Notes: a model not told the origin generated them from the sequence alone. A stretch of DNA of 9,387 bases from ZC4RG30 sp964632365 (GCA_964632365.1 CAZWDR010000101.1:1-9387); one strand, 5' to 3'; positions 1-7,221 are shown, numbered from the stretch's first letter. Numbers and translations are program-made.

Positions 1-101
1 TGAATAGCCAGATCGAATACCTGTTGCGCGAGGCGCTGGCCCGCCGGGGAATCGATCCCCAGGCGTCCGGAAGACCTCGCAAGCGCAAGGCGGGAGACTG
101 A
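1..101 (+). CDS. Arc-like ribbon-helix-helix DNA-binding protein, C-terminal end only
   Basis: An open frame enters from the left edge and ends at TGA 99-101, giving 32 complete codons (positions 3-98). The first residues, NSQIEYLLREALARRG, match the second half of the Arc repressor fold, where a conserved Asn-Ser begins the last helix (Arc itself has VNSEIYQRVMESF). A short basic tail (GRPRKRKAGD) follows. Family members are roughly 50-100 residues and bind operators as dimers through an N-terminal beta strand, which lies outside the window. The first two bases, tg, could be the end of an ATG, GTG, TTG or CTG codon; in most Arc-like proteins this Asn-Ser is internal, so the gene very probably begins upstream. 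Its target is unknown. It reads in the same direction as the genes downstream and might be a local regulator, but nothing here shows that. Confidence 0.7.
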   Translation, partial: NSQIEYLLREALARRGIDPQASGRPRKRKAGD

Positions 102-233
102 TTTCGGGGCGGCACCATCGCACCGATGCAGGCCCCGTCGCTTCCCCGGGGGTCCCTGCGTCATACTTCGGGCAGATCCGGCGCATTCCCCGAACTTGAT
201 GGGAGTGCAAGACAAGGCAGGAGGGGGCTCACC
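102..233 (+). other. Intergenic leader with a G+C-rich imperfect hairpin
   Basis: This 132-bp gap separates the Arc-like gene from the SUMF1-type gene. GCAGG (128-132) followed by CCCC (133-136) can pair with GGGG (149-152) and CCTGC (155-159) if two bases bulge. The interior also holds a CCCCGGGG palindrome (144-151). No T run follows, so this is at best a weak terminator or leader structure. I found no convincing -35/-10 pair. Confidence 0.25.
219..224 (+). promoter_or_regulatory. Shine-Dalgarno site that sets the start at 234
   Basis: AGGAGG lies nine bases before ATG 234. It favours this start over the upstream in-frame ATG at 126, which has no comparable site and would put 36 poorly coding residues in front of an otherwise clean signal peptide. 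Confidence 0.8.
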
Positions 234-1256
234 ATGAAAGGCAGGATCATCGTCGTGGCCACGCTCGCGGCGTCGGGATTGGCCAGCTGGGCAGCGCTGG
301 GGCAGTCTCCCGGCGAGGTGGCAGCGAAATCATCGCCGTCCATGAAGGCTGGCACCGTCTTCAAGGAATGCCTCAATTGTCCTGAAATGGTCGTGATTCC
401 CGCCGGCAAGTTCGTGATGGGAACGCCGGAGACTGAAGCGAACCGTCGTGAACACGAGCATCTGCACGAGGTGACGATCGCGCGGCCCTTTGCCGTCAGC
501 AGGACGGAAGTCACCTGGGACCAGTGGGAAGCCTGCGTGCGGGATGGCATGTGCGACGGCGTGGCGGTAGAGACGGCGCTGCGCACCCCGGCGGCGCCCG
601 CCCCGCGTCCGGCCGCGCCAGCGAATGCCGCCAGCGCGCCCGCCGCTCCGGCCGAGGGGGCCGCTCGTGGCGCCGCACCGGCCGCCGGAGCAGCCGCTGG
701 CGCACCCGAATACGTCGACCATGGTCGCGGCAATCGCCCGGTCGTCGGTGTCAGCTGGTATGACGTGCAGGCCTACGTGGGCTGGCTCAACAGGAAGACC
801 GGCAGCGATGACGCCTACCGCATGATCTCGGAAGCGGAATGGGAATATGCGGCGCGCGCGGGCACGACCACGGCGTATCCCTGGGGCGAGAAACTCGATC
901 ACAATTACGGCAACTTCGGCATCGAGGGACCGGGTCTGGGAGGCAAGGCGGAAGGTCGCGATACCTGGCTTGCCCAGACTGCTCCCGTCGCCTCATTCCC
1001 GCCCAATGCCTTCGGCCTGTACGACATGCACGGCAACGCCTTCGAATGGGTCGAAGACTGCTACAACGCCGACCTGAGGGAACTGCCTGCCGATGGCTCC
1101 GCCCAGAAGCAGGGCAATTGCAGCTCGCGCATGTTCCGTTCCGGCTCTTTCATCAGCAACCCGTACATGCACCGCTCGGGGAACCGGGTGCGTGGGTACG
1201 TTCCCACCACGCGCGGCCGCAACTACATGACGATCCGGGTGGCGAAGACGTTGTAG
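234..1256 (+). CDS. Secreted SUMF1/FGE-sulfatase-domain protein lacking the FGE cysteine pair
   Basis: 340 residues. Residues 1-24 look like a Sec signal peptide: MKGR, a hydrophobic stretch, then a small-residue region near ALGQ. A CxxC pair (C46, C49) precedes the typical domain opening EMVVIPAGKFVMGT (51-64). Further SUMF1 landmarks are TEVTWDQWEAC (91-101), RPVVGVSWYDVQAYVGWLN (168-186), EAEWEYAARAG (200-210), YDMHGNAFEWVED (263-275) and a C-terminal FRSGSF...RVAKTL. Between C107 and residue 159 the usual short loop is replaced by an Ala/Pro-rich segment of about 40 residues. Formylglycine-generating enzyme needs two cysteines in its C-terminal core; here that stretch (301-340) has none. 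It may act like other SUMF1-fold proteins (non-haem-iron-type enzymes, modifiers or binding proteins), but no reaction can be assigned. No sulfatase is present nearby. The domain call is secure; the function is open. Confidence 0.85.
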   Translation: MKGRIIVVATLAASGLASWAALGQSPGEVAAKSSPSMKAGTVFKECLNCPEMVVIPAGKFVMGTPETEANRREHEHLHEVTIARPFAVSRTEVTWDQWEACVRDGMCDGVAVETALRTPAAPAPRPAAPANAASAPAAPAEGAARGAAPAAGAAAGAPEYVDHGRGNRPVVGVSWYDVQAYVGWLNRKTGSDDAYRMISEAEWEYAARAGTTTAYPWGEKLDHNYGNFGIEGPGLGGKAEGRDTWLAQTAPVASFPPNAFGLYDMHGNAFEWVEDCYNADLRELPADGSAQKQGNCSSRMFRSGSFISNPYMHRSGNRVRGYVPTTRGRNYMTIRVAKTL

Positions 1257-1410
1257 CGACGTCGAACTGGAGGATGCTGAATCAGCATCGTTCTCCGGAC
1301 CATGAGATCGAGCGGCTGCAGCACGAAGTCATGGGCATCGCGCGTGGTCTTCGCATAGCATGTTGACGGCCGCGCGCGTGGCTTGGGCCGCGGGTTGTCC
1401 AAGAGGGAAG
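1257..1410 (+). other. Gap with a short perfect inverted repeat
   Basis: This 154-bp gap lies between the SUMF1-type gene and the GNAT gene. GATGCTGA (1273-1280) and TCAGCATC (1282-1289) form an inverted repeat with one base between, realistically a 6-bp stem with a 5-base loop, followed only by a mixed gttctcc. It could be a weak terminator or a binding site. TTGACG at 1363-1368 resembles a -35 box, but the bases 17 downstream are G+C-rich and give no -10. I see no convincing gene in the gap. Confidence 0.3.
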
Positions 1411-2058
1411 ATGCTGAACATCGTCCGGAAGATCAGGGGTCGGCTGCGGCACGGCCTGGCGATGCAGGAAGCGCTGGACAGCCTGGCCAGACGGGGGCTG
1501 GTTTTCTACCCTTACATCGTGTTCCGGGAATTCGCCGAAGCGCAGTACCGCCGCTCGGCGGAGGTGCCTCTGCTCACCCGGCGTCTGCTCGAAGGCGACA
1601 CCGCGCTGCTGGCCGCGGTCCCGGGCCGCGCACAGGATCCGGACCGCATCCGCGCACGTTTTCGCAGGGGCCATATCGCCATCGGTGCCTTCGACGCAGA
1701 TCAGCTGGTGGCCTATACGTGGTACGACTCCCGTGAATTCGGCAGCGTCGGCCAGAAGGCCCCCGGACGGCCGCTCGCAGCTCACGAGGCCTATCTCTAC
1801 GATGCGTTCACCACGCCGAGCCACCGCGGCCAGGGCGTGGGCCGCCAATTGCGCGGTGAGGTCTACCAGCAGCTGCTTGCCGAGGGGCGACGCACCTTGT
1901 ACAGCGTGAGCCTCTATTTCAACCGACCGGCCCAGCGATTCAAGAGAAAACTTGGCGCCACTGCCGTGGAGCTGCGGCTATCGGTCAATCTGTTTGACCG
2001 GTTCAAGCGCGACGTGCTGATCAGGGGCTACCCCGACCCGGCTGGCGCGGCGCGCTGA
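1411..2058 (+). CDS. GNAT-family N-acetyltransferase in a polysaccharide operon
   Basis: 215 residues from ATG 1411. AGAGGG at 1402-1407 lies just upstream, with a short spacer. An in-frame ATG at 1360 would add 17 residues but has no ribosome-binding site. The GNAT acyl-CoA-binding motif A is clear: a beta strand EAYLYDAFTTP (126-136) leads into HRGQGVGRQL (138-147), containing the R/Q-x-x-G-x-G/A loop (RGQGVG, 139-144) and the following helix. A later NRPAQRFKRKLGA (171-183) corresponds to the last strand and helix, where many GNATs read N..a...y.k.GF. The first 85 residues are less conserved and basic at the start (MLNIVRKIRGRLRHG). It is predicted to transfer an acyl group from a CoA thioester to an amine or other acceptor in the cytoplasm; the substrate is not readable. 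Its stop lies 8 bp before the next ligase gene, so the two are probably co-transcribed. One reasonable hypothesis is that it uses that ligase's product. Confidence 0.8.
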   Translation: MLNIVRKIRGRLRHGLAMQEALDSLARRGLVFYPYIVFREFAEAQYRRSAEVPLLTRRLLEGDTALLAAVPGRAQDPDRIRARFRRGHIAIGAFDADQLVAYTWYDSREFGSVGQKAPGRPLAAHEAYLYDAFTTPSHRGQGVGRQLRGEVYQQLLAEGRRTLYSVSLYFNRPAQRFKRKLGATAVELRLSVNLFDRFKRDVLIRGYPDPAGAAR

Positions 2059-2066
2059 GATTCTCT

Positions 2067-3332
2067 GTGGCCGTGTCGAAATACATCCGGTTGGCGGGCC
2101 TCATGTATAACGAGTGGCGCACGCCGCAGGCGCTGGCCGCACTTCAGGCGCGCAAGCTGCGACGCCTCGTCGAACACGCCTACGACAACGTGCCCTTCTA
2201 CCGGGACCTGTTTCGGGCCGCGGGCGCGAAACCCGGCGACATACGCACTGCCGCTGACCTTGCGGGCCTTCCCGTCGTCGACAAGGACATGCTGCGCGCC
2301 CAGCCCCTCGCGGAACTCGTCGACCGCCGCCTGGGGCCGGAGAAGATCATCGAGCGCCACACATCCGGATCAAGCGGTTCGCCATTCCGGTTCGCGGTCG
2401 ACGAGGCATATGACCAGCACTGCAAGGCGCAGTACCTTCGGCCCTACCTGAGCAACGGCCGCTCGATTGGTGACCGCGTGGTGCATTTCACGGCCTGGAC
2501 TTCCACGCCCACGCCCTGGTTCACACGTGCGGGGCTGTTGCGCTCCAGGCGCGTCGACGGCAGCCTGCCTGCCGACAAGCTGCTCGAAGCCCTGCGCTCC
2601 GCGAATGCGGACATCATCCAGGGTTACCCATCGGTACTGTCCGGCATGGCAAGTCGCATCGACCCGGCACGGCGGGGGTTCCGTCCACCACGCATGGTGT
2701 TCACGGATTCGGAGCTGCTGGCTCCAGACGCCCGGCGTCGCATCGAAGCGGCCTTCGGTGCGCCGGTGTATGACGTTTACGGAACTTTCGAGACGGACAA
2801 TGTCGGCTATGAATGCAGTGAACATTCCGGCTATCACCTCGCCATCGACTGCGCAGTGTTCGAGTTCGTGCGCGGCGGCCGGCCCGTGGCGGCTGGCGAA
2901 AGCGGCAACGTGGTCTGCACGGTACTGCACAACCTGGCCATGCCGCTCATCCGCTACAAGCTGGGCGACATCGGTTCTGCATCCTTGCAGCGGTGCGCAT
3001 GCGGCCGCGGACTGCCGCTGATGAATGTCATCGAAGGCCGCGACGTCGACTGTGTGGTGATGCCCGACGGCACGTCCCGCTCTCCGATCCAGTTCCTGGT
3101 GTCGATGGACAAGCTGGGCGATCTCGCCCTGGAGTACCAGTTCGTGCAGACGTCGCTGCAGCAGTTCGTCCTGCGCCTGGTGCCTTCGCGCGAACTCACC
3201 GCTGCCGATCGGGACCGCCTGGCGGGAATTCTTTCGGCACACCATCCTGGCGCGAGCATGGAGATCGAGCAGGTCGCACATCTTGAGCGTGAGCCTTCAG
3301 GCAAGCGTCGTGCTTTCGTCAGCAGGCTCTGA
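2067..3332 (+). CDS. PaaK/CapK-type AMP-forming carboxylate ligase (copy 1)
   Basis: 421 residues from GTG 2067. A second GTG at 2073 and an ATG at 2103 are possible starts, and no strong ribosome-binding site decides. Phenylacetate-CoA-ligase/coenzyme-F390-synthetase family landmarks occur in order: RRLVEHAYDNVPFYRDLF (32-49); the phosphate-binding loop TSGSSGSP (99-106); QGYPSVL (185-191); SELL (215-218); the adenine-site motif YGTFE (238-242); ECSEHSGYHL (249-258); MPLIRYKLGD (292-301); the Cys pair CACGRGLP (310-317); EGRDVD (323-328); and a C-terminal SGKRR (411-415) whose K413 sits where the family's catalytic lysine is expected. The length is normal for PaaK. The family activates a carboxylic acid with ATP to acyl-AMP and usually then forms acyl-CoA in the cytoplasm. 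CapK-type members are common in capsule and exopolysaccharide loci, and their acids are mostly unknown. It sits between the GNAT gene (8 bp) and the flippase (6 bp). The family call is firm; the substrate is unknown. Confidence 0.88.
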   Translation: MAVSKYIRLAGLMYNEWRTPQALAALQARKLRRLVEHAYDNVPFYRDLFRAAGAKPGDIRTAADLAGLPVVDKDMLRAQPLAELVDRRLGPEKIIERHTSGSSGSPFRFAVDEAYDQHCKAQYLRPYLSNGRSIGDRVVHFTAWTSTPTPWFTRAGLLRSRRVDGSLPADKLLEALRSANADIIQGYPSVLSGMASRIDPARRGFRPPRMVFTDSELLAPDARRRIEAAFGAPVYDVYGTFETDNVGYECSEHSGYHLAIDCAVFEFVRGGRPVAAGESGNVVCTVLHNLAMPLIRYKLGDIGSASLQRCACGRGLPLMNVIEGRDVDCVVMPDGTSRSPIQFLVSMDKLGDLALEYQFVQTSLQQFVLRLVPSRELTAADRDRLAGILSAHHPGASMEIEQVAHLEREPSGKRRAFVSRL

Positions 3333-3338
3333 AGACGG

Positions 3339-4769
3339 ATGGTCGACAACGGCCGATCCATTTTCAGGAACACCGGGTTTTCGCTGGTCGGGCGGGGCAT
3401 CGGGGATCTTTCCACTTTCCTGTTTCTGGTGATATTCGCCCGCAGCTTCGGGAGCCAGACGCTGGGGGAGTTCTCGGTGGCAATGGCCATCGGCGGTATC
3501 GTCGCCGCGCTGCTCCTTCCCGGCTTCGGTACGCTGCTGGTGCGCGAAGTCGCCCGCAACCCTGCAGATGGGCCGAGGCTGGTAGGTGCCGTCGCCGGAC
3601 TGCAGCTTCCCGTCGCCGGCTGCCTGTTTGCGGGACTGGCCCTGTCCGCCGGCTTGTTCGCTGAGGGGCAACGGGCGCGGCAGATCCTGCTGATCATGGG
3701 CGCCTACCAGCTTCTCTACACGCTGGGCATGGCCTATCGGCACTACTTCAGGGCGCGCGAGCAGGCGCAGTTCAGCGCCGGCCTCGAAGCCGCCCACAAG
3801 GTGCTGATCCTGCTGGGCGGACTGTCACTGATCGCGGTGGTGCCGCGCGCCGAGGTGGCGCTGCTTGTCTATCCTGTCGCCGCACTCTGCATGTATGCGG
3901 GCGGTTATGCGTTGCTGCGTGTCCGCCACAGCGCGCCGCGCACCCACATCGACCCGGATCTCTCGCGGCGGTGGTTCCTGGCGTCACTGCCGCTTTTCAT
4001 GACATCGATCCTTGCGGTGATCGAGATGCGTGGGGGCATCATCTACCTCGGCAGCATCGGCGACAGCTCCGCGGTCGGCCTCTACGCGGCAGGCGAGCGG
4101 CTGCTCGCAGCAGCCGCCCTGCCCTTCCTGATGTTCAACGGCGCGTTGTTCCCGGTCATGTCGCGCCTCGGTGCGTCGACTCCGGAGCTCACCAGGCTGC
4201 TGACCCATTGCCAGCGGCTGGCGTTCACGCTGGCCCTGCCGCTGGCGACGGCCATCCTGCTGCTGCGCCAAGTCATCGTCGATGTCTTCTTCGGTGCTGA
4301 CTTCGCGGCTGCCTCGCAAGTGCTGGGAATCCTCGCCATGGGCCTGGTCGCCACGGCTGTGTTCGGTCCGGCCAATGCACTCATGCTTGCACAGCACCGT
4401 CTGAAGGCGGTGCTGGGGATCCAGCTTCTGGGGCTTGGGTGCTACTTTGCGGCCATGGCGCTGCTGATCCCGGACCTCGGATTCGTAGGACTTGCGTGGG
4501 CGGCGCTGCTGCACAAGACCGTCTGCTCGCTGGCAGCGCTGATATACCTGCAGCGCCGTGGCTATGCCATGCCGGGCTGGCCGATCGTGCGCGCGCCGCT
4601 GGCCGCTGCGATCGGCATGGCAGGTGTTTTCCTGCTTGCAGGCGCTCTGCCGCTGACCGCAAGGCTGGTACTCATGACCATGACGGCGGCGATCCTGCTG
4701 GTCGCATGCGGCGGCGTCGACAGACGTGATTTCTCTTACCTGCGCCAGCTGTTGAGGCCCGCAAGATGA
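3339..4769 (+). CDS. Wzx-like polysaccharide/oligosaccharide flippase (MOP superfamily)
   Basis: 476 residues, strongly hydrophobic, with about 12-14 membrane helices by eye (for example around 45-67, 86-108, 153-170, 172-193, 213-240, 295-313, 325-345, 358-377, 385-403, 418-436 and 440-457). The N-terminus (FRNTGFSLVGRGIGDLSTFLFLVIFARSFG, given here as two pieces: FRNTGFSLVGRG 9-20, then IGDLSTFLFLVIFARSFG 21-38) followed by LGEFSVAMAI (42-51) is the typical start of Wzx/RfbX-type transporters: a helix, then an ARxxG turn and LGEF/LG.Y. The later VGLYAAGERLL (246-256) is also typical. The family flips undecaprenyl-diphosphate-linked oligosaccharides from the cytoplasmic to the periplasmic face of the inner membrane. 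ATG 3339 lies 6 bp after the previous stop with only a weak GAAG before it. Its end overlaps the next gene by four bases (ATGA). The length is normal. The transported glycan is not deducible. Confidence 0.88.
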   Translation: MVDNGRSIFRNTGFSLVGRGIGDLSTFLFLVIFARSFGSQTLGEFSVAMAIGGIVAALLLPGFGTLLVREVARNPADGPRLVGAVAGLQLPVAGCLFAGLALSAGLFAEGQRARQILLIMGAYQLLYTLGMAYRHYFRAREQAQFSAGLEAAHKVLILLGGLSLIAVVPRAEVALLVYPVAALCMYAGGYALLRVRHSAPRTHIDPDLSRRWFLASLPLFMTSILAVIEMRGGIIYLGSIGDSSAVGLYAAGERLLAAAALPFLMFNGALFPVMSRLGASTPELTRLLTHCQRLAFTLALPLATAILLLRQVIVDVFFGADFAAASQVLGILAMGLVATAVFGPANALMLAQHRLKAVLGIQLLGLGCYFAAMALLIPDLGFVGLAWAALLHKTVCSLAALIYLQRRGYAMPGWPIVRAPLAAAIGMAGVFLLAGALPLTARLVLMTMTAAILLVACGGVDRRDFSYLRQLLRPAR

Positions 4770-6049
4770 TCAGCACCTCGCTGCTGGGCAAGGCAGGGAA
4801 CGCGTTCCGCATGGCGCACCAACTGGCCTTCCTCGGTCGCTCGCAGTGGTGGCCGCAGCAGCGCATCAGGGCCTGGCAGGATGAGCGGCTCACCCGGATC
4901 CTGCGGCATGCCATCGCGCATGTTCCCTACTATCGTGACCTTGGCATCACCCTGGGCAACGAACCGGGCACGGGGGCGTTGCAACGTTTCCCGCTGCTCA
5001 CCAAGGACATCATCCAGAGGGAGGGCGTGCGCCTTGTGGACCCGACCCTGGACCGCGCCCGCCTGCACAGTTCCGTGACCTCCGGGAGCTCAGGTCAGCC
5101 AACCACCACATGGTTCGACAACAATGCGTGGCTGCTGTGCAAGTACGCGCTGAAGATCCGTCGGACGCTGGACGGCGGGCGCGCGTTCGGCGAACGCCTG
5201 ATGATCTTCGGTGAGGCCGCCGACGAATCGATCGAACCCCGCACGCACCACCGCGGCATCTACCGCGAGCTGCGGCTGTCGGTCTTCCTGCCGCCTGAGC
5301 AGCAGCACCAGGCGCTGTGGCAGTTCCAGCCCACGATGATTTATGGAGCCCCTTCAGCATTGCGCGCGCTCTGCGACTACGCGCGGGAACGCGACCTTGA
5401 ACTGCCGCCGGTGCGAACCGTGTTTCTGAGTTCCGAGCTCATCGCTGACGGTTTGCGTGCCAACCTCAAGCACCTGCTCCGGTGCCGCGTTGTCGGTGTC
5501 TACGGGAGCACGGAGTTCAAGGAGGTTGCGGCCGAGTGTCCGGCGCAGCGCTACCACGTGAATTTCGAAAGCGTGCATGTGGAGAACCTGGATCCGGAGG
5601 AACCTGGTGCCGTGCCGCGCTTGGCGCTTACCACTCTGGTGAACCGTGCCATGCCGCTGATCCGATTTGACATCGGGGACCATGCACGAATTGCCGAGGG
5701 GCGTTGCGCCTGCGGGCGCGAATCCCCGTCGCTCGACTCCATCGAGGGACGCCGCGTGGAGTATCTGCAGCTGCGTGACGGGCGGCGCATTTCTCCGTAC
5801 CTGCTGACGACCCACATCGAAACGGTGCCCGGGCTGCGCCAGTACCAGATCGTGCAGCGCAGGGATGGCACGGTGGAACTTCGCGTGGTGATCCTGCTGG
5901 GATTCCCCTCGCCTGCCGCCAGCGCGGCTGAGCTGCAGCGCCGGCTGGCCGATCTCGTCGGCCCCGCCACGCCAGTTCTGGTCAGCATCGTCGATGCAAT
6001 CCGTCGCACGGCGGCCGGAAAACACCTCGTGGTCACGCGGGAAGACTGA
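4766..6049 (+). CDS. PaaK/CapK-type AMP-forming carboxylate ligase (copy 2)
   Basis: 427 residues. ATG 4766 overlaps the flippase stop (ATGA, 4766-4769), and GAGG at 4754-4757 lies eight bases upstream, inside the flippase gene, so translation is probably coupled. It has the same family plan as copy 1: RILRHAIAHVPYYRDL (44-59), the phosphate loop TSGSSGQP (105-112), YGAPSAL (193-199), SSEL (222-225), YGSTE (246-250), MPLIRFDIGD (296-305), CACGRESP (314-321), EGRRVEYL (327-334) and TAAGKH (415-420) with candidate catalytic K419. Between the phosphate loop and the adenine motif, where the acid pocket lies in PaaK, it differs greatly from copy 1, so I infer a different acid substrate. Copy 1's ECSEHSGYHL is AECPAQRYHV here, so only part of that Cys/His set is kept. 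The product would be acyl-AMP or acyl-CoA in the cytoplasm. The acceptor is probably the product of the adjoining acyltransferase gene. Confidence 0.88.
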   Translation: MISTSLLGKAGNAFRMAHQLAFLGRSQWWPQQRIRAWQDERLTRILRHAIAHVPYYRDLGITLGNEPGTGALQRFPLLTKDIIQREGVRLVDPTLDRARLHSSVTSGSSGQPTTTWFDNNAWLLCKYALKIRRTLDGGRAFGERLMIFGEAADESIEPRTHHRGIYRELRLSVFLPPEQQHQALWQFQPTMIYGAPSALRALCDYARERDLELPPVRTVFLSSELIADGLRANLKHLLRCRVVGVYGSTEFKEVAAECPAQRYHVNFESVHVENLDPEEPGAVPRLALTTLVNRAMPLIRFDIGDHARIAEGRCACGRESPSLDSIEGRRVEYLQLRDGRRISPYLLTTHIETVPGLRQYQIVQRRDGTVELRVVILLGFPSPAASAAELQRRLADLVGPATPVLVSIVDAIRRTAAGKHLVVTRED

Positions 6050-7213
6050 TTGAATCCGTCGCGTCGCATCCGCCGCGCGCATTGCATCGCGGAAGCCGAT
6101 GCCGCCGCCTGGGACTTCCTGGCCGCGGACGATGCCTATGCGCGGTATGGCTGGCTTCGCACGCTGGAGCAAACCGTAGCCGGTGCTTCCCATCCGGTGT
6201 ATTTCCTTGCGGAAGAGGATGGGGTGCTTCGCGGCGCGGCCATCTGCTATCGAATGGCGCGCGGGTCGCATGCGTTGCTGGATGGCCTGCTGTTTGGCCG
6301 GCTGCGCCCGGCCTTGACCTGGCTCGGCCTTTCGCTGCATCCGGCGCTGGTCTGCGGGCCGCTGATCGGACAGGGGCGTCACCTGCTGTGGATGCGGGAT
6401 GATCCCGACGCCGCGGCCGTGATCGACGATCTCTGCGATGCGATGACGCGCTATGCCGCCGAGGAGCGCCTCAGTCTCGCCGTAGTCAAACTGCCGGCGG
6501 ACGAACACGAGCTGGCCCGCGCATTTTCCGCACGCGGCTTGGCGCGCACGATGAACTGGCCGGCGAACTACATCGATATCCGCTGGAACAGCTTTGACGC
6601 CTACGTTGCCGACCTCGGCACCAAACGCAGTACCGCAGCGCGACGGGAGCGCGGCGCGCCGGCACGGGCTGGCATCGCGATCTCGCAGGAACCCCGGTTC
6701 GGGGATGAGGCCTCGCGGCTTTTCCAGTTGATAGAGGGCAACTTGCAAGCCCATTCTGGAGAGCCGCTGGTCATCGACGCGGGGTTCTTCGAGGTGCTGG
6801 CAAGCCAGAATCGCGACTGCGCGGTGCTGAACGTGGCCCGAGCCGATGACAAGTTGGTCGGGGCGGCATTGCTGCTGGTTGCGGGACGCTGCGCGGGTGG
6901 TCCACTCATCGGCCTGGACGAGGACGCGCGCAATCGCAAGGCCTTCACCTACTTCAATCTTGCGCTCTATGAGCCGGTGCACTGGTGCATCGCCCACGGA
7001 GTGGGACGCCTCTATCTGGGCGCAGGGCTTTACGCTGCAAAGCGCAGGCGGGGTTGCGATGTAATGGCGCTCAGCATGTTCATCCGGCACCGACGTGCAG
7101 CGGCGCGATGGGTTTACCGGCTTCTTTGCCGACTGCATCGCCAATGGGTGCGAACCAAGCTCGCGCGCGAGGGGGTCGTCCTGGCAGCAAATCCCTCGCG
7201 GCCTCGAAGCTGA
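6050..7213 (+). CDS. FemAB-like/GNAT-fold acyltransferase (peptidoglycan-biosynthesis-like family)
   Basis: 387 residues from TTG 6050, directly after the previous stop (TGATTG). GGGAAGA just upstream can serve as the ribosome-binding site. No ATG or GTG occurs before Met69, and a start there would cut off the conserved opening (AWDFLAADDAYARYGWLRTLE, which begins at residue 20), so TTG is the best choice. The family signature is WNSFDAYVADLGTKRSTAARRER (given as WNSFDAYVADLG 179-190 and TKRSTAARRER 191-201), a basic helix typical of the FemAB-like/GNAT_acyltr_2 proteins. Later come the acceptor-side features YFNLALYEPVHWCIAHGVGR (301-320) and LGAG...KRRRG (323-335). Relatives use the double-GNAT fold to attach amino acids or other acyl groups; tRNA- or CoA-linked donors are known for the wider superfamily. 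The C-terminus (344-373) is very basic with Trp and Leu residues and may touch the membrane. It is the last gene of the tight operon. The donor and acceptor are unknown. Confidence 0.78.
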   Translation: MNPSRRIRRAHCIAEADAAAWDFLAADDAYARYGWLRTLEQTVAGASHPVYFLAEEDGVLRGAAICYRMARGSHALLDGLLFGRLRPALTWLGLSLHPALVCGPLIGQGRHLLWMRDDPDAAAVIDDLCDAMTRYAAEERLSLAVVKLPADEHELARAFSARGLARTMNWPANYIDIRWNSFDAYVADLGTKRSTAARRERGAPARAGIAISQEPRFGDEASRLFQLIEGNLQAHSGEPLVIDAGFFEVLASQNRDCAVLNVARADDKLVGAALLLVAGRCAGGPLIGLDEDARNRKAFTYFNLALYEPVHWCIAHGVGRLYLGAGLYAAKRRRGCDVMALSMFIRHRRAAARWVYRLLCRLHRQWVRTKLAREGVVLAANPSRPRS

Positions 7214-7221
7214 TCAGAACA

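Noticed and set aside
126..233. Upstream start for the SUMF1-type protein at ATG 126
   Set aside because: It would add 36 residues of poor coding character before a clean signal peptide. AGGAGG at 219-224 clearly serves ATG 234.
565..575. GGCGGTAGA resembling the ops/JUMPstart antitermination element of polysaccharide operons
   Set aside because: It lies inside the SUMF1-type coding region, matches the element only partly, and is not in the leader of the polysaccharide genes.
1274..1366. Small + strand ORF of 30 codons with GGAGG before its ATG
   Set aside because: The GGAGG directly abuts the ATG with no spacer, so it would not work as a ribosome-binding site. The same bases form an inverted repeat, and the peptide has no recognisable feature.
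2370..3281. Minus-strand open frame (303 codons) opposite ligase copy 1
   Set aside because: It lies wholly inside a gene with firm PaaK-family motifs, and its own translation shows no domain or good start signal. It is a shadow of the real frame.
5354..7144. Long minus-strand open frame (596 codons) opposite copy 2 of the ligase and the FemAB-like gene
   Set aside because: It crosses two + strand genes that both have clear family motifs. Its translation is rich in Arg, Gln, His and Pro with no recognisable domain. Long antisense frames are common in G+C-rich coding DNA.
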